Source of the DNA: a virus
Strand: one strand, 5' to 3'
Virus record (IMG/VR): IMGVR_UViG_3300012350_000006
Coordinates: 1-29,407 of that record
Length of the DNA: 29,407 nt
Part shown: piece by piece, positions 4,639-12,553 of the stretch
How positions within the stretch are numbered: position 1 is the first letter of the stretch
Layout of the letters: each line of letters starts with the position of its first letter
The notes under the pieces: generated by a model
Told to the model about the DNA's origin: nothing
Database searches by the model: none
Seen by the model: only the letters and a program-made list of their open reading frames with translations
Position numbers and translations under genes: made by a program

Positions 4639-4750
4639 TTTTAAACGTAAATCTCATTTAAGAAGCTGCGGATTATGCCGACCGTGGAAGTGCCAAGGTA
4701 ACAGCTTAGGAGCTCAGAAAGCTAAATGCCGGATAAAAGATGATGATTGA
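4631..4750 (+). CDS. tiny basic CxxC protein (39 aa)
   Basis: ATG 4631 lies inside the end of the upstream gene. The sequence begins MANFKRKSHLRSCGLCRPWKC and has four cysteines (CGLC, then KC and KC further on). The KSHLR.CGLCRPWK motif resembles very small zinc-knuckle-like proteins that I recall from phages of Gram-positive bacteria. Highly basic, so nucleic-acid binding is plausible. No ribosome binding site of its own is obvious, so translational coupling is likely. Confidence 0.6.
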   Translation: MANFKRKSHLRSCGLCRPWKCQGNSLGAQKAKCRIKDDD

Positions 4751-4883
4751 TACCACTAAAGAAAGAAAATCCCTACGTCGCACAATAATGCCGGCTCTAA
4801 CCCCAGTAGAGTACGGATTAGATAAAGACGTATCTTACTGGGACGACTTGATATTTCCCAAGATCATTGAAACAATAGTCTAA
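4740..4883 (+). CDS. hypothetical protein, 47 aa
   Basis: Starts at ATG 4740 (or the next codon, ATG 4743), overlapping the end of the Cys-rich gene by 11 bases. It reads MMIDTTKERKSLRRTIM... followed by an acidic, aromatic stretch (VSYWDDLIFPKIIETIV). It ends 24 bases before the terminase small subunit. No recognised family. Tight packing and in-frame organisation support it, but it is short. Confidence 0.5.
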   Translation: MMIDTTKERKSLRRTIMPALTPVEYGLDKDVSYWDDLIFPKIIETIV

Positions 4884-4907
4884 CTAAGCCAGCCCAAGAG
4901 GAAGCTC

Positions 4908-5330
4908 ATGAAGACTACATTATGGCCGCGAGGGAGAAAAGGGCTAACTCGCAAGCAAAAAGCATTCGCTCAAGCTCTCTTAGAGGATAAAAAGAAGCCG
5001 GCAGTTCAGGCAGCACTAGAGACATATGGGAGTAAGGGCAAGCCTACAACTTATATGACCGCGGATACAATAGCTAGAGCTAACCTCGAAAATCCTCGAA
5101 TACTAAAATACCTCAATGATCATGCTGAAAAAGCCGAATTGACCATGATAAAAATCATGAATGACAGCTACGATAAGATAGACGAATCGCCTGCTTACGC
5201 CGCAGTATCGAAGTCAGCAGCCTCAGATATCCTCGATCGAGTGCATGGAAAGGCTACACAAAGGCAAGAACTGGTATCTACCAAGGTCGTTATCAGCATC
5301 GATCTGACGCAAGCAGCAGACAGCGACTAA
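4908..5330 (+). CDS. terS: terminase small subunit-like protein
   Basis: One hundred and forty residues from ATG 4908 with AAGAGGAAGCTC upstream. The opening LTRKQKAFAQALLEDKKKPAVQAALETYG and the following 'ADTIARANLENPRILKYLNDH' match the layout of phage terminase small subunits: an N-terminal helix-turn-helix that binds the packaging site, then an oligomerisation helix. The end, 'HGKATQRQELVSTKVVISIDLT', also fits that family. Its role would be recognising phage DNA and delivering it to the large subunit (9105-10463). Four kb separate the two, which is unusual but known. A terminator follows at 5378. Confidence 0.75.
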   Translation: MKTTLWPRGRKGLTRKQKAFAQALLEDKKKPAVQAALETYGSKGKPTTYMTADTIARANLENPRILKYLNDHAEKAELTMIKIMNDSYDKIDESPAYAAVSKSAASDILDRVHGKATQRQELVSTKVVISIDLTQAADSD

Positions 5331-5377
5331 GCAGGATTATGGCTCTGCCAAGCGTCGTGCGCCGAATGTGTATTGTG

Positions 5378-5399
5378 AGACCCAAAGCGGGTCTTTTTT
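5378..5399 (+). terminator. intrinsic terminator after terS
   Basis: AGACCC (5378-5383) pairs with GGGTCT (5389-5394) around a five-base loop, followed by six T. It closes the 4050-5330 operon. Confidence 0.9.
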
Positions 5400-5811
5400 A
5401 GTAGCACACACGTTGAGGCTAACACCACATCAGGCGCACGTAGAGGCCCTACAGCGCACGTTACATAGTGAGGTGTATGATTCATCATCTAGCACCATTG
5501 CAACGCAGCACAGGGCACACAGTGAGGTTGCTTGCCCCTACCCCCGGTCGACTTTGGGGCTGGAAGCTACTCCACTCGCTCATTGTGTATAACGAAGTGG
5601 AAGGACCCGCCTGTAGATTCATGTACCCAAATTAGCCGATGTTCGCCCCTAATTACCGTTACATTTGTTCGGTTCTTGTTAGGGAATAAGCGTATCCCAA
5701 CAGATATGAGTGATCGTTAATGATACGATTGACCTGAATCCACTTGTTCGGTACTAGCCTGATTCAGCCTCAACTGTATGTTTTAGGGTATCATCCTCAA
5801 CCATGATCCGG
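5400..5811. other. gene-free region rich in short stems; possible pac/cos or RNA
   Basis: Two open frames here (5368-5592, 5532-5720) have no ribosome binding site and odd composition, so I do not call them. Visible pairings include CGTTG 5411-5415 with CAACG 5500-5504, and ACACC 5422-5426 with GGTGT 5472-5476. A nested GCGC/GCGC + GTAG/CTAC hairpin lies at 5433-5457, GCCCC/GGGGC near 5534-5560, CCACT/AGTGG near 5572-5599, and CTGAATC/GATTCAG at 5734-5767. Lying beside the terminase small subunit gene, it could hold the packaging recognition site; this is inference. Confidence 0.4.
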
Positions 5812-5817
5812 TATAAT
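5791..5817 (+). promoter_or_regulatory. -10 box with overlapping dyad (candidate operator)
   Basis: Consensus TATAAT at 5812-5817 has no good -35 at 17 bp (TATCAT at 5789-5794). The spacer carries a dyad, ATCAT (5791-5795) and ATGAT (5803-5807), where a regulator could bind. Expected start near 5824, 16 bases before the ATG at 5840. Confidence 0.55.
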
Positions 5818-5839
5818 GAAACTATTAAAAGGATACGTT

Positions 5840-6685
5840 ATGGAGAAAGCTTGCCAACAATGCTCAAACCTCTTTACAGCCCAACGATCTACTGCTCGAT
5901 TTTGTTCCGATGCCTGCAAACTAAAATTCAATCGCGCTGAGCTGAGACAGAAGAAAAATATTTCAGAGGGCTTAGGGGAAGTAGCGGATGGGATTGTAGA
6001 AAGCGCCGAGGAGGCATATCAGCGTCGCTTAAAGGGGTTTTTGGCCCAGCTTGAGCCTACAGAGTGGTTGACTACAAATACGCCACTCGATGAAATATCG
6101 CTCCTGCCAAAGCACAAAATCACGCTCATTTACGGAAGGCCTGGAATCGGTAAAACCACTCTAGCTCATAAAATTGCCTTTCAGGTCCCGCGAACGCTTT
6201 ATATTGATACCGAGGCTAGTGTCACCCCGGAACGGCTAGCTCAGCTTGGAATCGAACCGACCTCATTTACGCTCAAGAAAATGTCAATGGTAGAGGACAT
6301 TTATGAACTATTAACAGATGAGAAGTTCCTAAATCGGTATGATTTTATCGTCTGGGATTCGATTGGCGCTACGCTCTGTATGACTCAATTGCAAGCCAGT
6401 CCGACCGAAATAATGAACCCGAGCCTAGTACGGGCGAAAATTATCAATCAACTGATGCGCATCCTGCCAACAAAACTGGCCAAGACCCACACTACCCTTT
6501 TGCTCATTAACCAGGAATACCAGGAGGTCAAAGCTTCCTATGCTCGTGTTATTCCGCCCGGCGGGGAGGTGCAGCGGTACTCATCGAGTCTCACGATCCG
6601 CCTGACCGGGGAATACCCGAAGGTGACGGCCGAAGTGAAAAAGTCCCGTGTTGGTGAGAGCAAAAAGGGTGAATTTAAGCTTTAA
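5840..6685 (+). CDS. zinc-finger RecA-like ATPase
   Basis: Start ATG 5840 (AAAAGGATACGTT upstream); an earlier in-frame ATG overlaps the promoter. Domains in order: a four-cysteine zinc finger (C5, C8, C22, C26, with FCSxxC spacing), a linker helix, then a RecA/RadA-type P-loop ATPase. Walker A is GRPGIGKTT at residues 99-107 and the Walker B strand is DFIVWDS near 168-174. A later strand TTLLLINQ and a GGEVQRYSSSLTIRL segment match the RecA core region around loop L2. At 281 residues it is shorter than RecA. It probably binds phage DNA and uses ATP in recombination or replication repair. A KaiC- or DnaB-like role is an alternative. Confidence 0.8.
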   Translation: MEKACQQCSNLFTAQRSTARFCSDACKLKFNRAELRQKKNISEGLGEVADGIVESAEEAYQRRLKGFLAQLEPTEWLTTNTPLDEISLLPKHKITLIYGRPGIGKTTLAHKIAFQVPRTLYIDTEASVTPERLAQLGIEPTSFTLKKMSMVEDIYELLTDEKFLNRYDFIVWDSIGATLCMTQLQASPTEIMNPSLVRAKIINQLMRILPTKLAKTHTTLLLINQEYQEVKASYARVIPPGGEVQRYSSSLTIRLTGEYPKVTAEVKKSRVGESKKGEFKL

Positions 6686-6695
6686 AGGAGTCAAT

Positions 6696-6911
6696 ATGTA
6701 CTATTTCACGTTCGAATCAAACAGCAAAGTAAATTACAAAATAATTGCTCAGGACTTAAATACGGCCGAAGAACTGTTGATTAATCTGATTGAGGGTGGA
6801 AACGATCAAGCTCCGCCTCGGCCCCTGCCTGCTAACATCCAGCTTGTGAGTGTAGAGGCGATCTGGGACAAGGACTTGTATCGTGTGCCTGAGCCCGAGG
6901 AAGCGAAGTGA
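6696..6911 (+). CDS. hypothetical protein, 71 aa
   Basis: ATG 6696 with AAAGGAGTCAAT upstream, preferred over an earlier frame start inside the ATPase gene. MYYFTFESNSKVNYKIIAQDLNTAEELLINLIEGG has a beta-alpha layout of the kind seen in small phage proteins that carry aromatic strands. A proline-rich stretch (APPRPLPANI) and an acidic C-terminus follow. It overlaps the next GTG start by four bases. Function unknown. Confidence 0.65.
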   Translation: MYYFTFESNSKVNYKIIAQDLNTAEELLINLIEGGNDQAPPRPLPANIQLVSVEAIWDKDLYRVPEPEEAK

Positions 6912-7204
6912 TAGACAAAAAGGTACGCGAGAACTGCGACTGTGGCTGGTCTAATTCGCATAATGGCGAAACGCTCGATAACCATAATCTGATGGAACAC
7001 GATAACTGGCCATTTGATATCTTAGCTGATGCCGAGCAACGAGAAGCCAAGAATAAAGAAATCGCAGCTCAGGAACACTGTGAGCCCTCCCAAAGGGTAG
7101 ATGGCAAGCTCCACTCGTTTAGGTTCGATGGCGATGATCCCTATGTTATATGTGTATTTTGTGGGCAGATGCGAGATGCAATTAAAGGAGACGTGATTAA
7201 GTGA
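6908..7204 (+). CDS. two-site zinc-binding hypothetical protein
   Basis: A GTG start at 6908 overlaps the previous stop (GTGA). It holds two likely metal sites. The N-terminal one is CDCGW followed by HNGETLDNHNLMEH (Cys-x-Cys with spaced His, residues ~10-31). The C-terminal one is H...CVFCG (H near 71, CVFCG near 85-89), a zinc-ribbon half. The end 'CVFCGQMRDAIKGDVI' resembles other small phage proteins of unknown role. Soluble, 98 residues. Nucleic-acid binding is possible but not shown. Confidence 0.65.
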   Translation: MIDKKVRENCDCGWSNSHNGETLDNHNLMEHDNWPFDILADAEQREAKNKEIAAQEHCEPSQRVDGKLHSFRFDGDDPYVICVFCGQMRDAIKGDVIK

Positions 7205-7422
7205 GCGATTTTAGACAGATCACAATTGAGGAGGACTGGGAGGAGCGACCAGACGGTATTTACTGGAAGTACCGATTTCTCCACGAGAAAAATTGGCACT
7301 CAGTGCTGACCGCCTATACGAAAATCCCGGTAGTAAAAATCCAATTTCCGATCCTAGAAATGGAGCTGTTGCCTCAAAAAGATCTTAATCAGGTTCCAGG
7401 AGAACCATATTATGGCCAATAA
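7201..7422 (+). CDS. hypothetical protein, 73 aa
   Basis: A GTG start at 7201 with AAAGGAG about 16 bases upstream and a four-base overlap with the previous gene. The protein is acidic, with tryptophans in IEEDWEERPDGIYWKYRFLHEKNWHSVL. It looks like a small beta-rich fold; a proline-containing C-terminal stretch follows. It overlaps the next gene by 11 bases. No family recognised. Confidence 0.6.
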   Translation: MSDFRQITIEEDWEERPDGIYWKYRFLHEKNWHSVLTAYTKIPVVKIQFPILEMELLPQKDLNQVPGEPYYGQ

Positions 7423-7942
7423 ACAGATGAACATAACTAGGCGTGAATATCGGGTCGTTTGTGCTCTGGCGGGCATGTATGAGCAGTACTGTCCGGGTAG
7501 ACTCGGGCACAATTTCATGGGAGCTGGCGAGGAAGCAGCTGAAGTACTTGAATGGTATGGCCTCATAAAAGGACAAGACGAATTGGATACTGACGCAGTA
7601 GAGGAGTTTGCGATGGGAGCAGATGTGATTGACTTAAATCAGGTAAAAGAACGAAATTTGGCCGATATGAGCCTAGACGAACGCATAGATGAGATTGTGC
7701 TTGTTAGCGGGCTCGACAGGACCGGTACGGCTATGCAGGCTAAAGCGATCAAGCGACTTTTCCGCGAAATGCTGAACGAGATCAAGCCAGAAAAGAATCC
7801 TAATGCCTATCCTGCCGGTAAAATTGTGCTTACAAAAGATGGTCGCCTTGACGCTCATGAAGCTGCCCGATGGGCTGCAACTGATTTCAATCGGGCCATT
7901 GATGAAATGGAAACAAAGGCTAAGGAGTTGGGCCTTGATTAA
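7412..7942 (+). CDS. helical hypothetical protein, 176 aa
   Basis: ATG 7412, with CAGGAGAACC upstream inside the preceding gene. Mostly helical. Residues ~9-60 form one domain (YRVVCALAGMYEQYCPG...GAGEEAAEVLEWYGLI), and the acidic middle (DELDTDAVEEFAMGADVIDL) may be a linker. The C-terminal part ends in 'AARWAATDFNRAIDEMETKAKELG'. It does not show the catalytic residues of nucleotide pyrophosphatases such as MazG. Function unknown. It may bind a partner protein of the replication/recombination genes around it. Confidence 0.65.
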   Translation: MANKQMNITRREYRVVCALAGMYEQYCPGRLGHNFMGAGEEAAEVLEWYGLIKGQDELDTDAVEEFAMGADVIDLNQVKERNLADMSLDERIDEIVLVSGLDRTGTAMQAKAIKRLFREMLNEIKPEKNPNAYPAGKIVLTKDGRLDAHEAARWAATDFNRAIDEMETKAKELGLD

Positions 7943-8024
7943 AAAGATCCTCCACTTCCTCCATCTATGTCATAAGCGTCGTCTAGGCTACAAATGCCAT
8001 GGTCGGCCAGGAGAATGCGGATAA
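7935..8024 (+). CDS. tiny Cys/His-rich peptide (29 aa), TTG start
   Basis: A TTG start at 7935 overlaps the end of the previous gene and is preceded at seven bases by AAGGAG. The peptide is MIKKILHFLHLCHKRRLGYK followed by CHGRPGECG. Two His-Cys pairs and a basic core suggest one bound metal ion. It is short and depends on a rare start, so the call is cautious. Confidence 0.45.
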   Translation: MIKKILHFLHLCHKRRLGYKCHGRPGECG

Positions 8025-8026
8025 AT

Positions 8027-8056
8027 TTGACTCAAAGTGCTTAATTGTGTTTTCAT
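8027..8056 (+). promoter_or_regulatory. candidate promoter before 8109
   Basis: TTGACT (8027-8032, five of six), 18-bp spacer, TTTCAT (8051-8056, four of six). It would serve 8109-9101 and perhaps the terminase gene, with a leader of about 45 bases. Confidence 0.45.
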
Positions 8057-8108
8057 AGGTACAAACAAACCCTCTCAAAACTAAATATATTTTCAACTGG
8101 AAAAAATT

Positions 8109-8246
8109 ATGGTTACTTGTAAGAATGACGTTCATTATTCGCAAAATAATGAAAAGCGTTGCCGCTGTGGCGAGACCTGTTCTCATCTAAATCTAGATAA
8201 AAACCTAAAATGCCGAGACTGCAACGTGCAGTTGAAGGAAGGATAA
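8109..8246 (+). CDS. small zinc-ribbon-like protein, 45 aa
   Basis: ATG 8109 with CTGGAAA upstream. The sequence starts MVTCKND and then has RCRCGETC and KCRDCN, giving CxC...C and CxxC pairs (C18, C20, C24, C35, C38), the spacing of a compact zinc ribbon. Lys-rich near the second pair. It lies directly before the 8250 gene, with three bases between them. Similar small cysteine proteins recur through this window. Confidence 0.6.
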   Translation: MVTCKNDVHYSQNNEKRCRCGETCSHLNLDKNLKCRDCNVQLKEG

Positions 8247-8249
8247 CCT

Positions 8250-9101
8250 ATGACATGGTCACCAGAGCAGCGCAGGGCTGCTTCCGAACGCATGAGAGCT
8301 ATTCAGGCTCGTAAGAAAGCCGAAAAAGAGCAGCAAGAGGTCCAATCGCCCCAGGAAGATCCTAAACAGTCTACGTCGCACAATATTGAGGAACAGCCGG
8401 ATCCAACAGCAGCTCAACCCGATCTATCTCAAGCTCCGAATATCGAAAATGAAGACTACAAGTCGCTAAAGCGTCAGGTTGAGGAATTGAAGGCTTCACT
8501 GGAGCGTCTTGCCAATACCGCAGCTCCAAGTTCCCCGCAAGTGAGTCTAAATCGGGGTCTAGTAGGCACAATTGAGAAATATACAGTCGACCCCTCGTAC
8601 TATCCAGATGAGACGAAACGACTATCCCAAGAAGTCAAGTTGCAACGCTTTGCCTTCCCGATGAACTACGAAATGAAATTTATTGTCGAGACGGTCAATT
8701 ACGAAACCAAAGACGGCTTGAGCGTAAAAGAGCCCAAATTTACCCTCGAACTAATCCGAATTATCCTGGACGAAGACACTGGCGAGCAGACCAACAAGCG
8801 TTATGTGGTGTGTCGTCAGGTGTTCTTCGAAGACCCCCAAACGGCTGTTGTAGTAGCCAGGCAGTACGGAGTTGAGCCCGAATTGTTCCCGGGAGGAGAG
8901 CGAGCTTTCTTAAATGAGATGCGCTACATGCGGATGCGGGATTGGCTCTTAGAGGCGTTTTATCCTCCGAAGCCAGCACCGAGCCAGAACAAGCGTGAAA
9001 CGGTGATTGGGAACAAGCTGGTTGAAGTTTACGAGGTCAATACTGAGCTAGGCGAAAGTTCCCCAACGATTGATTTCCACTCCCTTAAGAAGCTGTCATA
9101 A
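8250..9101 (+). CDS. coiled-coil protein upstream of the large terminase
   Basis: ATG 8250 with AAGGAAGGATAACC upstream; 283 residues. The N-terminus (MTWSPEQRRAASERMRAIQARKKAEKEQQ) is a basic charged helix. A low-complexity Gln/Glu/Pro linker follows, then a coiled coil (YKSLKRQVEELKASLERL, ~75-92). From ~100 onward lies a folded domain with many aromatics (YTVDPSYYPDE...LQRFAFPMNYEMKFIVE) and an acidic, beta-rich core. It sits immediately before the terminase large subunit. A DNA-packaging or scaffold-associated role is possible. I do not recognise a named family. Confidence 0.65.
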   Translation: MTWSPEQRRAASERMRAIQARKKAEKEQQEVQSPQEDPKQSTSHNIEEQPDPTAAQPDLSQAPNIENEDYKSLKRQVEELKASLERLANTAAPSSPQVSLNRGLVGTIEKYTVDPSYYPDETKRLSQEVKLQRFAFPMNYEMKFIVETVNYETKDGLSVKEPKFTLELIRIILDEDTGEQTNKRYVVCRQVFFEDPQTAVVVARQYGVEPELFPGGERAFLNEMRYMRMRDWLLEAFYPPKPAPSQNKRETVIGNKLVEVYEVNTELGESSPTIDFHSLKKLS

Positions 9102-9104
9102 ACC

Positions 9105-10463
9105 GTGGGCTATAGCCCGTTTAAACTTCAGGCTCAGGCTCACCGCGCCCTTTTGATCGATAATTACAAAAGAGCGTTGCTCTATTGGTCTCGGAGAACG
9201 GGGAAAACTTTGTGGATGATACAACAACTCAAGCTGGCCGCCTCGATTCGTCAAGGTCCATATCATATCGTGTTCAAGGAATACACTCAAGCGGAGACGG
9301 TTGCTTGGGAGCAGTATCTGCATACGATCGAGCCTCAACTGATCAAGAAGACGGATAAATCAACGCTCACAATCACATTCCAGTACATGCAGGGAGACGT
9401 GAAGATTCCCGGTATGAAAGAGCCCGTTTTTGTTGATCACGACGAGTCTAGGCCCGCCTCATCAATCCGGCTCCTGGGGAGTGATAAGGCTGATGCCCAT
9501 CGTGGAGGTGAGAGCAACGGGATCATTTTCGATGAGGCCCAGGACCAGGATGACTATGGATGGGATTTTGTTTATAAGTATTTTTTGGCTACAACTGATG
9601 GCTGGGCAGCTTGGATGGGAACGGCTAAATCTGATGATGCCTGGAACGAGAAGCTCCAGAAGGCAGAGGAAAATGACGATTGGTACTATTCAAGAGGAAC
9701 ATGGAGGGAAAATCCTTTGATTAAACCGGAATGGATTGAGCAAGAACGTAAAGAAGCTGAACGAGACGGGAAATTGGGCTCGTTTTTGCAGGAAACGGAA
9801 TTAATCCCGTTCACGCAGCAAGGGGCGGTCTATCCGATGTTTGAACGTAAGATCCATGTTATTAAACCCGGAGAAGAGCCGAGTGAGGGCACAGATTATA
9901 TCGCGCTGGACTTCGGATTTGCCGAGGGGCATCCGATGGCAGCTCTTTTTATAAGGGTGACACGAGATGATATTTGGTACCAGTGGGACGAAATCCACGG
10001 GATTGGTATTCACATAGATGATCTAATCGCCGAGATTCGGACAAAAATGGGTGACCGGAGGCTAACTGCGATTGTAGCTGATTCGGCTAGACCTGATTTG
10101 ATCGAGTATATGCAGGGCAAGGGCTTACCGGTTATTCCAGCTCCCAAAAAACAGAACTCTATCGTAACGGGCATTCAACTATTCTCGCAGCGGTTAAAGC
10201 CAAAAATCCAGATCATTGGTAATCCTAAGCCAGGATATTTTCTCACCTCAAACTGCAAGGCGACAATTTATGACTTTGGCCATTATCGTTACAAGGAAAT
10301 TAAGCAGAACCGTCCAGCTCAAGAAGTCCCCGAGAAGCGCTTCGATGATACGTGTGATGCCGCTCGTTACCTAGCGCTATGGTTTAAGTTCGGTGTGCAA
10401 GACGACAAAAAGCTTCCAGAATCGAGTGTGAAGAAGGAATTAAACAGTTACGGTCTTTTGTGA
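9105..10463 (+). CDS. terL: terminase large subunit
   Basis: A 452-residue protein from GTG 9105, three bases after the previous stop. Motifs in order: Walker A SRRTGKT at residues 29-35 and Walker B GIIFDEAQ (acidic pair at 143-144), the packaging ATPase. The C-terminal RNase H-like nuclease has D269 (YIALDF), D326 (AIVADS) and the DD..D cluster at 414-418 as metal ligands. It pumps DNA into the prohead through the portal and cuts concatemers. Length and motif order are typical. The ribosome binding site is weak (AAGAAG), which suggests coupling to the upstream gene. Confidence 0.95.
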   Translation: MGYSPFKLQAQAHRALLIDNYKRALLYWSRRTGKTLWMIQQLKLAASIRQGPYHIVFKEYTQAETVAWEQYLHTIEPQLIKKTDKSTLTITFQYMQGDVKIPGMKEPVFVDHDESRPASSIRLLGSDKADAHRGGESNGIIFDEAQDQDDYGWDFVYKYFLATTDGWAAWMGTAKSDDAWNEKLQKAEENDDWYYSRGTWRENPLIKPEWIEQERKEAERDGKLGSFLQETELIPFTQQGAVYPMFERKIHVIKPGEEPSEGTDYIALDFGFAEGHPMAALFIRVTRDDIWYQWDEIHGIGIHIDDLIAEIRTKMGDRRLTAIVADSARPDLIEYMQGKGLPVIPAPKKQNSIVTGIQLFSQRLKPKIQIIGNPKPGYFLTSNCKATIYDFGHYRYKEIKQNRPAQEVPEKRFDDTCDAARYLALWFKFGVQDDKKLPESSVKKELNSYGLL

Positions 10464-10486
10464 GATAATAAGCCCAAATTGTTGGG
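10461..10486 (+). promoter_or_regulatory. extended -10 promoter with hairpin before portal gene
   Basis: TGA-GATAAT (10461-10469) fits the TGnTATAAT pattern, with only a weak -35 near 10440. CCCAA (10473-10477) and TTGGG (10482-10486) form a hairpin at the predicted transcript start, upstream of the portal ATG at 10511. Confidence 0.5.
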
Positions 10487-10510
10487 AAACCCGAGGAAAA
10501 ACTAAAAAAC

Positions 10511-12544
10511 ATGGCTGAAACTGCAACAAAAAGTTCACTTGAGACTGAATTTAAGAAAGACTACCTCTCAGATTGGGATCTGCACCAAAAGGCTGTTCAA
10601 AACTTTGATGCTCTTGAGGCCATGGTTATCGGTCAAGTCTACGACTCAGTTTCCAATTCGATAGATAGCTCAAAGATTACCGACAGCTATACAACGACTC
10701 TAGCGATTGAACGAGCGGCGCGGGTAATGGGCAAGCTTCCTGACGGTCAGACGGTGGCTACGGCCAAAGCTGATCAGGGAACGGCTATGTTCTTCGATAT
10801 TTTAAGGCAGAAATGGATTTATCCCAATGCCAATGCCCAACTTCCGTTTGAGCTCAAGCTTGAGTTGTGGCAATTCTATTCGGATGTGTATGGCTATATG
10901 CCGATGTTTGAGGACTGGAATGTAGCTCCAGATGGCTATGTAGGACCAGACTGTTGGTTATGGAGCCCACGAAACTTAGTGTTTCAACAGGGGCGAAATT
11001 TCTATCGGGACATGGATTATGTGACAGCTCTTACCTGGGTGGGCAAGAAATTTATTGATGATATCATTGATGGCCAGAGCAATAACAAGGAGCAAGCCGG
11101 GGGGTGGAATCTTAGTGCCCTAAAAGAGCTTTCTATTGCAGCCCAAAATGAGCTTACAGATATAGATCTCCACAAAGATACTCAGGTAGCCCGAACGAGA
11201 ATGCCTCAGGGAGCAAAGAGAGGTATCTGTTTGGCTACTCGCTATGAGGCTGGAGAGAACGGTGAGTGGATCACATTTGCCCCAGATCACGGGTTCATTG
11301 AGGTCCGTAGACTCAAGAATCCTCATAAAAACAGCAAAATTCCGTTTGTCATTAAGTACTCCCAGGAATTGTTTGATTCAGCTTACGGGTTGGGCGACTT
11401 TTCACGTGCAAAACCGCTTCAATTTGCTCGAGATGGGCTAACGAATTTCTACTTCAAGGGCATCAAGATGAATTTGATCCCTCCAATTATTGCCAATGCG
11501 AATGGAGTATTGAAGCACACCCTGGACTACCGCGAGGGCGCGGTGATGCTCGAAACGATCCCGAACTCGATTCGTCGTTTAGAGACCTCGAATGCCGGCC
11601 TAGCTACATACCAAGCAGCGCAGACTTCGCTTACAGGTTCGCTATTGAGCTTATTTGGTTCACAGAATGCAGCAGCTCCAGCGGCAGAAACGTTGAACCC
11701 AAGCCAGGGCAAAACCCCCGCAGCCATCAATCTTTACTCTGATAAAGAGGCCGATCGTGATGGACGGGCTCGAAAACGACTTGAACTTGCAATCGAAGAG
11801 CTTACCGATGGGTTTTTCTCATTAATAGCCAACATTGGAACGGAGGATATTCCGGTCAATCTATTTGCCAAAGATATCGAGGAGATTGCCAAGCAGCCGG
11901 GGCTGGCCGATGTGCTAGGGATTTTCACGAAGAATTTTACACCCAATCAGACCCTAACGGGCGGTGAGCTCAAGATAGACCCCACAAAACTCAAGAATAT
12001 CGAATGTCGGTTTAATATCGAGCGTAATTCCACGGCAGCAGTAAACAAGCAGCAGCAACTAGCTCAGCTAGAAAATCTGATGGGCAATTTAGCTAAATTC
12101 CAGAACCAGTTCAAGGACGATTTCACAATCAATGTGAACTGGGCGAAAATTATGGAGACCTATGCTACGCTCACGAATCTTCCGGGAGCAGATGAGTTCG
12201 TCACAATTAGGAACCAGCAGGAGGCTCAGGCGATGCAACAACAGCAGGCACAGGCCCAGCAAACACCCCCTAAGAGCCCGTCTGAAACAATGTCATATAA
12301 AGATGTTCCCGAGGACATCAAGCGGCAAATTGAAGCTCAAGCAGGCTTAAAACCGAGCCAAGAGATTAGTCCGGCCGGTAGTCAACAGGCTCAACAGGCA
12401 GCTCAAATCCAAGATCAAGCTGCACAGCAACAAGTGCAGCAAGCCCAGAATCAACCGGAACCACCTCAGCCCACAATTAATAAGGCCGGAGCATTCCAAG
12501 ATCAGCATTTAGGTGCAGCTGCAGAGCAGATAGCTAAGCTTTAG
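10511..12544 (+). CDS. portal protein
   Basis: Six hundred and seventy-seven residues from ATG 10511, with GAGGAAAA some distance upstream. It follows the large terminase directly, and its length and composition fit a podovirus-type portal: a helical N-terminus, then a middle with many aromatic and 'FYRDMDYVTALTWVGKKF' type elements, and 'GLGDFSRAKPLQFARDGLTNFYFKGIKMNL' in the stem/clip region. The C-terminal ~100 residues are Gln/Ala-rich low complexity. It would form the twelve-subunit ring through which DNA enters and leaves. Assigned by position and appearance, not by an exact motif. Confidence 0.85.
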   Translation: MAETATKSSLETEFKKDYLSDWDLHQKAVQNFDALEAMVIGQVYDSVSNSIDSSKITDSYTTTLAIERAARVMGKLPDGQTVATAKADQGTAMFFDILRQKWIYPNANAQLPFELKLELWQFYSDVYGYMPMFEDWNVAPDGYVGPDCWLWSPRNLVFQQGRNFYRDMDYVTALTWVGKKFIDDIIDGQSNNKEQAGGWNLSALKELSIAAQNELTDIDLHKDTQVARTRMPQGAKRGICLATRYEAGENGEWITFAPDHGFIEVRRLKNPHKNSKIPFVIKYSQELFDSAYGLGDFSRAKPLQFARDGLTNFYFKGIKMNLIPPIIANANGVLKHTLDYREGAVMLETIPNSIRRLETSNAGLATYQAAQTSLTGSLLSLFGSQNAAAPAAETLNPSQGKTPAAINLYSDKEADRDGRARKRLELAIEELTDGFFSLIANIGTEDIPVNLFAKDIEEIAKQPGLADVLGIFTKNFTPNQTLTGGELKIDPTKLKNIECRFNIERNSTAAVNKQQQLAQLENLMGNLAKFQNQFKDDFTINVNWAKIMETYATLTNLPGADEFVTIRNQQEAQAMQQQQAQAQQTPPKSPSETMSYKDVPEDIKRQIEAQAGLKPSQEISPAGSQQAQQAAQIQDQAAQQQVQQAQNQPEPPQPTINKAGAFQDQHLGAAAEQIAKL

Positions 12545-12553
12545 GAGAAAAGA

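Noticed and set aside
5368-5592. Plus-strand ORF after terS
   Set aside because: Its start lies inside the terminator hairpin region, and composition is unlike the neighbours.
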